NCBI GenBank assembly: GCA_017555205.1
Contig: JAFZGW010000019.1
Span: 1-64,000, forward strand
Reading direction: 5' to 3'
DNA length: 64,000 nt
DNA from: Akkermansia sp.
GTDB lineage: Bacteria > Verrucomicrobiota > Verrucomicrobiia > Verrucomicrobiales > Akkermansiaceae
Part shown: positions 40,543 to 50,800 of the stretch, piece by piece
Layout of the letters: every line of letters starts with the position of its first letter
How positions within the stretch are numbered: position 1 is the stretch's first letter
Made by a program: the position numbers and the translations under genes
Notes under the pieces: generated by a model
Seen by the model: the letters and a program-made list of their open reading frames with translations, nothing else
Databases searched by the model: none
Told to the model about the DNA's origin: nothing

Positions 40543-41520
40543 CGCCATAGTCCCCTCCACCGAGGGGGCTTTTTTTTCTCCGCACTTCACATACCCGGCA
40601 ACGGCTCCGCCGCCCCCTCAACTGCTCAGTCGTCGGTCTGAAATAAATCGCATGCACCTCACGCGAATCATGCCCCACCAGCTCCATCGCCATCCCCTCA
40701 CTCACCCCATTAGCATGCAACATCGTCACCACCGTAGAGCGCAAGCAATGGAACGTCTTACTGTGCCAAGTACGTCGCCTGCCCAGACCACCTGCCCCCT
40801 GCAGCCCGATACCGTGTAAACGCACCAACTGCGTAAACTCCTGGCTCGGGTTACTATGCCCCCTCAACCTCGGCAACACCCACTCAGCAGCCTCCCCGCC
40901 CTGAGCCTGCGCCCACGCATAGCGCTCTTGCGCCCACTGAAAAAATCCCTCCAACATCGGCTGGTGCATCAACCGCCCTGTCTTCCCCGTTGTGATGCGC
41001 ACCACCCTGCGCTCCCAATCAACTCCGCATCCAGCGCCCAATTGAAAGCCCCCCTCAGCACATACAACCCATGCTGCACCGTCTTACAACGCACCTCACA
41101 GCGCCTATCCTTCACCCACTGCTTAATATCCGCCCGCGTCACCAACCGCAACGGCTCCCCTGCGCGCTTACCCAACCAGTCACAAAACAGCGCATACGTC
41201 GTCCTGGCATTATTGTAAGTAGCCATCGACAAACGCCCCAACTTACCCGCCAACATCGTATCGAACAACTCCCGCACCGTCATATTATCCTCTCGCACAC
41301 ACTCCTGCAAAGCCTCCTCCGCCAGCGCCTGCGCCACCAACAACGCACGATTACGCGCCTGCGGCTTACTCAACCGTTCCCCTTTAAACACACCACCTGC
41401 CACCGGCACCTTAGTAGACTTCTTCATCCACTTACCATTCGACAACGACCACTGAGCCACCCAATACGGAGACTTAGCCTCAGCCGCCAAACCGACACTT
41501 ACGACATGGTTATTCTTCAT
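40334..41520 (-). pseudogene. Tyrosine recombinase broken by an internal deletion
   Basis: From the ATG at 41520 the first frame (MKNNHVVSVGLAAEAKSPYW ...) holds the DNA-binding domain up to AFNWALDAELIG; the sequence then continues in another frame at about 41030 as GVDWERRVVRITTGKTGR and on to the catalytic HCLRST (HxxR), LVGHDSREV and Tyr in AIYFRPT. The ~100 residues normally between, including the first catalytic Arg, are missing, so a deletion of about 300 bp also shifted the frame. The 3' part overlaps the preceding plus-strand gene and has no natural stop. Non-functional. Confidence 0.8.
40549..40577 (+). terminator. Terminator of the accessory gene pair
   Basis: AGTCCCCTC/GAGGGGGCT stem with a short loop, then TTTTTTTT. 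Confidence 0.8.
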
Positions 41521-41551
41521 AAATTGCTAAATTAGAATTTTTCGCTCATTT

Positions 41552-41664
41552 TCGCTCAGCGATTCGCTCAATTTTCGCTCAAACCGCTGCGCTAATTTAG
41601 CAATACAAAACAACAAAAAGCAAGAGTAATAAGCACTTGCGCTAATTAGCGAAAAACAAAAACA
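41552..41664. repeat. 113-bp direct repeat, right copy
   Basis: Partner of 37644-37756. It begins 31 bp upstream of the broken recombinase start codon, as attachment sites often do. Confidence 0.85.
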
Positions 41665-41830
41665 CAGCCCCGGCGGGATAAAAACCTTTGATTATCTGAA
41701 CATTAAATAACTTTCGCGCAATTTTCGCTCAGTATTGTATGACAAATTTCCCCGACTTAAAAACACCACCCCTATCAGCTAACCACGGCTAATCATCGAC
41801 CAAATTAGCCGATAGCTCCGCACTTTGCAC
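41665..41830. other. Intergenic stretch at the prophage left end
   Basis: No gene. Contains further TTCGCTCA-like words (41715-41731) and a run of A/T-rich sequence between the right direct repeat and the prophage terminator. Confidence 0.4.
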
Positions 41831-41859
41831 AGAAAGCTCCGCATCATGCGGAGCTTTCT
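41831..41859 (-). terminator. Hairpin after the prophage late operon
   Basis: 13-bp perfect stem AGAAAGCTCCGCA/TGCGGAGCTTTCT with a 3-nt loop, 14 bp beyond the stop of the giant gene. No U tract follows, so it may act as an mRNA 3'-end stabiliser or factor-assisted terminator. Confidence 0.6.
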
Positions 41860-41872
41860 GCATCCCTCCACC

Positions 41873-44800
41873 TCAATCGAAATAGTGCTTCATATTCCGC
41901 CATACCCTCGCGCCGAAGTCCAGAGGGTTCAGCAGCACCGCAACGACCGTGCTCCAGTAGCCGACTGCATTGCCCATCCAACCGGTACCTATAGCCATCG
42001 TGCGAGATATCGTGCTCGCTGCCCTTGTGTACTCCGCGAGTGAATGTTCCTCATCGTCGGTCATGTAGCCGTAGATTTTCATCCATGCTTTTATGAAGCC
42101 CTGCGCGTCCAGCATAGCACGCCCCACGCTCGCATGGGTCTTGGCTTTCTTCAACACGTCGATGTCAAAAATGTGACCAGGCACCTTCAGCAGCACCAAC
42201 GTACCCAGCGCCTCGACCGCCTCGCCCACACCGGGAATGCTAGCCAACGGCCCATAGATGGCGGACAGCAAATACTCCCACCATTTCCCCTTCTCGAACT
42301 CCTCGGGGTCCCCCTGCAGAGCGTCAAGCAGAGCCGATATCACCGCGTTCGCAGCGCCGTACATCAGCCATGCTCTCCAGGCCGCCTTCTTCTTACCACC
42401 TCTCCACAGCGCTCTGCACAGAGCGAACTTCGCCATGTTCTCCGATAGCATGTAGAACACAGCCTTCACCAGCGGGTTCCGACTCTGCGCAATCTTGCTC
42501 TTATTCAGCCGCCCGATGGGCTGAGCCGACAGATTCGCCACGATGGCAGTCTGCTCCCAAGCAGCCTGCTCAGCCTCTTGCACACTGGCACCCTTGTCAA
42601 TAGCGCGCTGGTAGTACACATTCCACACCGGCACAAGACTCATAGCCGTGCAACTCGCGTCCACCCACTCCATCGGCAGCATACTCGCCAGCAACATACC
42701 CTCCGTCATGCTACTCGCCGTATCGTTGGATCGCATAGCCTGACCGGCCATATTACCGGCCTTGCCCTGCCTGCGGTTCTGAATGAGCGTGCTGTTCATC
42801 ATGCGCTTGTACGTCATCGGCGCTTCCGCCTTCTTCATGCGCGAGAGCGTCGCCAACCACTCCCCGGCAGATATATCGTGAGCACCCAGAAGGCCATTGA
42901 ATATCGACGGCAACTGTCGCAGCAGCGTCTGAATACGGAAGCCCAGAATAGCCACAGCCCCGCTCGCGTACAGCCCATTGATAACATCCTGCGCCACACC
43001 CATGTTCAGGCAATCCTGCACACCGCCCTGCTCGATAATACGAATCCAATCCTTCAGGTTCTCGTAGTCATCCTTGCCGAGCACAGACATCATTGCCCGG
43101 TCAAAATCCGGGTCACGGGTCCAAGCCTTGAAGTCCGCCACGATGTCCTGTGTCGCCATCCACGTGTCCGTCAGCGTCGTAGCCTGCAGGAACACCTGCA
43201 GCGCGTCCTTCGTCATGTCCAGCTCCAGATTGTGTTTCACACGCTGCTTCATCCACCCGTTGCCTGCGCCCGGCGTTCCGGCCATGCCTGCCAGCAACTG
43301 CTCGGCAGAATTCTCCTTCATACCGGTCACATTCCAGCGAGCTGCGAAATAGTTCTCCTCCCTCGGGAACGGTACACCGAACGTCGCCTCATACACACGG
43401 GCAATGCGCTCCCCCTGCTGTGCAAACAGCTCACGCAAGCCATAGCCGAACTGCAGCATCCCCTCGCCAATGAACCGCTTAAACCCGGCAATCACCTCCG
43501 GCGTATACCCCTGCTCCTCCATACGCTCCGTGTAGGTCGGCTGCTCCCACATGAGGATAGCATACAGCGCCTCGCCACGGCTCAGCTGCAGGTTCTCCTC
43601 GCGCTGCACACGCTCCACATAGCGAACCTCCACCGTGCTCAGCACCTTCCCCGCTTCCTCCATCGCCAGCAGCTGCTTCTCAAGCTCCTCGATGTCGCGC
43701 TCCGTCAACACAGACTCAGCCTCAAGCCCACCGGCCTTTTGGCGTCGGTTCATCTCCGCCCGGCGTTCCTCCGGCGTCATGGCCAGCAACTCACGCAGAG
43801 CCGCCGTCTTCACACTTACAGAACGGTACTTCGGTCGGTTAAACGTCACACCGGTCGGCAATACCTCGTGCATGAAATCCATGCTCTTGCGCCAGCTCTT
43901 GCCAAGCGTCTCGCGGCTCAGCGCCTCCAGCGCCACCCAGCGTTCAGCCTCCCACTTCTTGATGGCCTCACCCGCCCTGTTGGCACGTCGTGCAAGATCA
44001 TCAGCGAGCTTATGCAACGGCAGATACCCACGCAGCCCCGTCAGCACAGCAGGCATACCGCTCAGGATGTCGGCAAGGTTTTTCAGTCTCTGGGTCGGCT
44101 TCTTCGCGCGTTTTTTGGCATTGTACTCATTCTGCCCAACGTCGCCCACGCCATCCACCACACTGCGCACCATCGCGCGTCTGGCAGCACGTCGCTCCGC
44201 CTGCACATTGTCCCACTCGAACCGGTGGAACCACACACGCTGGCGCAGCGCCTCCAGCGCCTCCACTGCCTCCTCTGCGGTCATCGACTGCAAGTCACCG
44301 AACTGGTCATAGAGCGTCATCTCGCTCTCCAGCTGAGCCCGTCTCTCCTCGTCAATCCCCGGCTTCTCCATCTCCGCGCGAAGAGCAGCAAGCTTAGCCT
44401 CCAGCTCCTCAGTGTCCATGTTCATGGCCTTAGCCACGTCTTCCAAGTCACGGTAAGCGTCAGCGCTCATCTTGCCACCCTTCAGCTTGCCGGTCTTCGG
44501 GTCCTTCTTCGGCGCCAACCGCTCCACCAGCTCCTTAATTTTCAGCACAGCTCGGTCCTTGGCATGCTTGCGCAGCTGCCCGGCCACTCGGTGAATAATA
44601 GCCTCCATAGCCTCCTGCAGCTGCATTTCGCCGTAGTCCTTAGCCAGTTCCGTAGCCGAAGTCTGCCGGTCCAGCTCCTGCCCCTTCACAGCCACCACCT
44701 CATCAATTCCCTGGTTCAACTTCAGCCACTCCTTGATGGTCTTGTTGGCCATGTCACGAGTCATCTTCAGGTCACCCGTCGTGGCCAGCTCCGCCAGCAC

Positions 44801-47800
44801 CTCCAGTTTGTTGAGGTACGGATGTACACTGAAGCGGTACCCCTGCGGCAAGTACGCCACAGCAGCCTTCACCACCTGCACCATCGTGCCCATCGCTGCA
44901 ATCGCGTCCTCACGCTCGGTAGCAGTCTTGCTGCCAAGTTTCTTCATGCGCTGCAGCGCACCGCGCATCTCGCGCACAATCTGCTCGCTGAATGCCAAGT
45001 TCGCCCGGAACCCCTGCCCCGCTGCTACAACCTCGTAGGCAAGCGCACGCTCGTCAAGATTTACCACTGAAGATGTAAAATCTGCATTGACATTATGCTG
45101 ATTTTCCTTGACAATCCCCGGAAAATCTTCTCTAATATGTGTAGCCTCTGTTCTATTGAAGGGCTCCGCTCCTGCGCCCCTCCTGCCCAAGAACAGAGGC
45201 TTTTTCTCAATATTGACATTGAGTAGATACGCTGTTGGCAAATGCCCGCTTTCCTGATGAATCTCCAACTCAATACGGGCAACATTGGACGCATTCCAGC
45301 CCTCAACCTCAAAAGGCGAGAATACCTGCAAAAAGCCTTTTCTTTCTTCTTTTTTCTTGTAAGCCCGCTCAAACTGCATGCTTTCCGCATTGGCAAACAG
45401 TTGCTCCACATTGCCGAACGCAGTGTAATGAACACGCTTAATTTCATCATCGCTTAACCCCGAATCAGCGAGTGCTTCAAAAGTTCGGCCTATGGAATTT
45501 TTATCGCTGAACTTACCTTCGCTTTTCGCATTGAACACAGCCTCTATATCTAGGAAGCGATTCTCTAATTTCAACGGAGCCCCTTTTCGCCCTACCATAG
45601 CACGAGCTTCCGCACGAGTATTGCAGATTCTATCTTTACTGATAACCACGCTGAAACTCACCAGCGCCTCCCCCGGGTACTCCAGCGTATCATTGAACGG
45701 CCTCGCCAATCTCTCCGCCATCGTCCAATCACGTCGTTCCTGCACATTGCGAGCCTCAATCTCACCGGCCAAGCGCTGGTAAAGCTCAGAGCCGCTCATA
45801 TCGGTCATATTCAGCTTATGCTTATTCTCCTCATACAAGCGCTCAATCTCAGCCTCTACCTTCTGCCTCCGCCCTCTCAACGTACCGGCGCGTCTGCTAG
45901 GCAAGGCTTTCAGCTTCTCCAGCATCTCCTCCACCGCTTCAAGCGTCGGCTTCTTATCACCATGCCCCGGCAGCTTGTACCCTTCACCCGGAGCATACGC
46001 CACAGAATCCCCATAATCCCTCATGGCAATCTCTGTATACTCCTTCCACATCATCTCAATGGCCTGAGCTGCCATCGTCGGCACATGCTGCATCTCATGT
46101 ACAGCAAACCTCTCCCCCATCTTCAGAATCGAACGTGGCCGCTTCAAAAGGCGCAGCATCCGCTGCAAGTGGTCTTTTGCCGTATCTACAGCATAGAGCC
46201 ATCGTTGCTCATGTCGCAAGTGCTCCAGCCGAATCCGGTACTGGCGCACCTGTTTCTCCAATAATTTACTGGCCATCTCGGCAGTTCCACCTCGCGCGAA
46301 TTCCTCAATCGTCTGTATCGCATGCTGAATCTCATGCAGCAGCGTGCTACGCCGCCCCTCATTATCCAGACGCTCATTCAGCATAATAGAATCCGGGTAA
46401 TCACCTTTAACCGTCAGTTGCCCCCTAAGCTGATACCCTAAATCCGCTACACTCACAGGCAGCCACTTTAAATCCGGATAGGCCTCATACAACTCCTCAT
46501 AATCCAGAATATCCTTCAGGCATTTTATGTGCCCACCGCTCATCCTATCCAGCTCGGCTGCCACATCTTCATCCACCTTACCGGCTGTCATGCTCTCCAT
46601 TATAGCACCTATCAAGCGACTATTCGTCTTGCTCAGGCTCCCATACTTACCATCACCGCTTACTCCGGCAAGCTGCAACTGCTTGATAACAAAATCACGA
46701 ACCCCTTTCTTCAGCTTTTCGTGAGCATCAAACCATTCCTTTGACAAACCGTGTTCATCATTGTATGCTAATGCTTTTTCAACATCGTCCGTTTCAAACA
46801 GAATATGGTAATACCCATCAATCAACTTCTGCTGCTCTCGCAGCTTTTCAAGGTCATCCTGCACCCCAAACGGCATCGCTTTGCCTGCCACCAGCAGCCT
46901 ATACTCGTCACCGGCATCGCCTAAGAACGCACGAGGCGTCAGCTTCGCCCGGCTCGCGTCAATCTCCACACGCTCCTTCCCGTCATCGCGCCCCTTGAAC
47001 TTCCGTGAATCCTCATACTTATCCCAAGTCTTAGCACTCGGCCCAATGACATTGAAACTCGCATCCACATCCTCGTACTCATCCCACGGTGCCTTGTAGT
47101 CACCGCTCTCATTCACACCGGTTATCTTTACATCATCGCCCGAGAATATCACATAGTTGTACGAGCCCTCGCCAGCGGCTCGCGACATGCCATCCAGATA
47201 CTTTATTCCCTTGTAGCCATGAGCAAGCAACCACTCTGAGGCTAACTTCGGCCCCTGCCCGAATTTCGGGGAAAGTAAATCCTGCACATTCTGACCCAGT
47301 TTTCTCGCCAATTCGTTATATATGCGATACCCGGGCCATGTCTCCTTACCAGCCTCCGGCATCGCAATCATCCCGCCTGTCTGCTTGCCATCCTCCAGAG
47401 TCCTCACAGCCTCATGCAACTCGGCAGGTACCGCCTTATCCCACATCAGCAGATTGCTTTCATCCACATTCAACTCCACGCGGTAATTCATAGCACCCAC
47501 TCGCATTATCTTGTGCTTCTTAACGAAACGCAGAGCCTTCAACTGCGCCTTTTGGCCGGGAATCAATCGTTTAAGTTGCCAATCAGCATACGGAGATTCA
47601 AGCGGGGTCTTCAACCACTCCTCATACTGCTTCTTCTCCGCCTGCACCTTCTTAATTCTGGGGCCTGTATCCCAGGCCTCCTTGACGGCAAGCAGAACGT
47701 AATCAGCCACCTCATATCCCACTTGCTCATTCAGGAACTCTATCAACTCCAACTCCCGCACCTTCTTTCCATCCAGCATAAACTCACTCGTCTGCTGGCT

Positions 47801-50800
47801 GAACTGCCTGTGATACTCCCTGTTCACATCCTCGCTTTCTGCAAAATACAAGCCCCAGCCAAAAGCCTGATGCCCCTCGCCCGAGCCCATCTTCTCCGTA
47901 CTGAACTTCCTGAACTTATGCGGACTCGCATGTAGCGCCGTCACACTGAAGCTCGCATCCGGTGCCACCACAATGGCATTGGCGGCCTCCAGCACCCCAT
48001 CCGTGAAAAGCCCCGACTCCTGAGCATCGGTCACGCTCAGCGTTATGTCATCACTGCTTCCATCGAAGGTGCCGCGATTATCAGTGGCACTCTTAATCTG
48101 TTCAGGGTCACGCACAGTAATCTCATCCCGGCGAATCATCACCCCGTCAAACTCCGGGAACTTCTCAAACACATCCGGAACCACAGCACTCATGCCGCCA
48201 TTGTTCACTTCACGCGGAGCGTTCTCCTTAGTCAAAGGATTGCGTACATTCAGGAAACAACGCATGATATTCTTACCCCAAATGCCCACGCCATCGGGAG
48301 AGAAGTAAATTCCCTTACCACTCAACCCTGCACGCTCACCCCTGTGGAATACAGTGAAAGGCTCAGCATTCGTGGCATGCGTCACCACCAGCGGCTCGCC
48401 GTTCTCGTCTACAACTTTGGAAACATTTTCAGGCTTGACATCCCGCACAACTTCTTTTATATTTCTCTTGGAGCCAAGATCAGAAAGTCGCGCTGACGGG
48501 GACTCTTTTAGAGTCGGGCCCTTATCGTGGAGTTCGGCGTCCACGGGCTCCCTATCATTTTTATTCCATATTTCTTTGTAACGGCTTCCTGTAGGTTCAT
48601 TACCACGGAAAGCCGTTTTCCATTGTATGTATCTCTCTCCATCTTCAGGCGCGCTTGCCACGCTGAGGAAATACGCGTACTCACCTTTGGCGAACACATA
48701 TGATTTATTCCTTGTATCAAAAAACACCTTATCAGGGGAAGCAAAAGCGCTCAGCAACTTGTCAACATATTCCTCGCAATAGGCTTCAACGTCTGAATGT
48801 CTCTTAGATACGTGTTCTAAAAAACGAAAATCACTTCCGTAAATTAAGTTATTAGTTACATAATCACCCATCAGCCGTGCGATTTCAACTGGAATATAAG
48901 CCATAGGCTTAACACGAGTATCAAACCCCATGTTCTTTACGGCATCATATTCTTTTGCCTTTACCCTTCTAATATTTTCGGGAGTAAGCACCCCCAATAA
49001 GCGATTACGGAAATGCTGCTGATACGCAGCACTCTCCCAATCACCGAACCACTCCTTAAACGCCTTGGTTCGCACCTGCAGCCACTGCCGCTCCGTCAGA
49101 TTAGTAGGCTTGCCATTCGGAGCCTTCATGAACGTGCCGTCCTTCTCGGCAGCAGCCTTGATGGCGTCCAGCTCATCCTGATTCACCGCACTGCTCGTAA
49201 AATCCCCATCCACCGCAGCCTCGGCAGCCTCCACATCGGCCTGCACCTCGGCCTGCGTCTTCTCCATCTCAGCCTGCTCCTTGCGCACATCCTCACCGTG
49301 CTTCGCCTCCGCAGCATCCAGCACCGGCGTCTTCGCGCGCTTGCGTCGCTTCACCTTACGGTCAGCCTTGGCCTTATCATGAGCCTCATACACACGCTGC
49401 ATAGCCTCCAGACCATCCGCCAGCTGAATATTCTGCAGGAACTCCACATCCTGTGCCACCAACCGCTCGACATCCTCGCGGAACTCCTTATCCATCTTCG
49501 CCGCAGCCTCCGGATTCGTCAGAACCGTATTCACCGCCTCACCCAGCTTAAACATCGCCTTTGCCTGCAGCACCCAGCCGCGAATCAGGTCCAGGAACGC
49601 ATTCAGCGCAGCGCTCAGCTTATTGCCCGACTTAGCCGTATCTGCCAGCACCTTACTCTGCACCAGCTTACCCATCGCCTCAATCACCGCCATGCGCCTG
49701 TCACCCTCCGTCTCGCCATCCTTCAGCTCACGCAGGAAAGCCCCCGGCTTGCCCAGAGCCCCCTCCAGCTCACGAAGGTTGGAAATGTAGTAGTCCAGAG
49801 TCCGCCCATGCTCCTCCATGTCGCGCACCAGGTTATCCTCCGTCACGTCCTCCAGCACCTCCATCGCACCGAACTTGCCACGAGCCACACGCAGCACAGT
49901 ACGCAAGCGCTTGTCAGCACCACGCACACCCGTGCGGTTCACACGCGACTCGAAACGCTTGCTCACACGTGCCCACTCGGCATCGCTCACCGGTTTACCT
50001 TTCTTCTGCTCATAGTCATGGCGAGCCACCTTCATACGTTGCTCCCACGCCTTACCCTGCTGAGCCAACTGCCCAAGCGGAATATGGGCGTGTACCTCCG
50101 GGTCAACATCCTCCGGTCGGGCCCCCTCACTCAGCCTCAGCCCCGCAGCTCTGGCCAAGCGCTGGAAATACTCATGGTTCATCTTATCCTCCTCCAGAGA
50201 CACCACCCAGCGCTCACCATCCTTGCTCACAGAGCCAACCATAGCATTGGCCAACACCATGTCAGCCATCTCAACCTGCTCCTTCGCGCTCAACTCCTCC
50301 AAGCGAGACTCCACCAGCAAGCGTGCAGCAGCCTCGCTCATGATAGTCTCAGTCACCTCGCCGTTCACGTCCTGCTCCTGAACCTTTACCTGCCCATCTC
50401 CGGCAGGCAGTACACGCGGCAACAGCCCCTTGTCGAAATAGTTCTCCACAGTGGCCATCGGCTGCAGCTGAGGGTACAGCTCTGCCACATAGGCCAGCAC
50501 ACCCTTTGAGTCTGTCTTCAAGCGCTCATTGACCAGAGCCTGCTCAGCCACCCTGCGCTCAACCGGGTCGTCAATGCGCGCAACAGCAGCTGCTCGCCCC
50601 TCGTCCACACCGATAGCCATCAGATGGTCGCGTACGTTCCTGTACTCCTGAGCTGCAGCCTTCTGGCCGCTGTAGCTCACACCACCCAGTAGCAGACCAT
50701 AAATAGCAGTGGCCAACAACTGGTCGGGTTCCAACATCTCCGCCGTTTCCTTGCGCCACTCAGCCACAGGATCATCCCGCTGCAGTTCCTCACTTGCTAC

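Larger units (their letters stand above)
37644..41664. mobile_element. Probable ~4-kb integrated element with decayed recombinase
   Basis: Bounded by 113-bp direct repeats; holds hicAB, an accessory gene pair and a broken tyrosine recombinase whose start lies 31 bp from the right repeat. It sits directly beside the prophage late operon, so an alternative reading is that it is the lysogeny end of the prophage. Confidence 0.55.

Noticed and set aside
42578..45070. 830-codon plus-strand open frame
   Set aside because: Antisense to the giant prophage gene; the composition (His, Arg, Leu, Gln runs, no domain) is that of a shadow of a GC-skewed gene.
49013..50509. 498-codon plus-strand open frame
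   Set aside because: Antisense shadow of the giant gene; no protein-like pattern.
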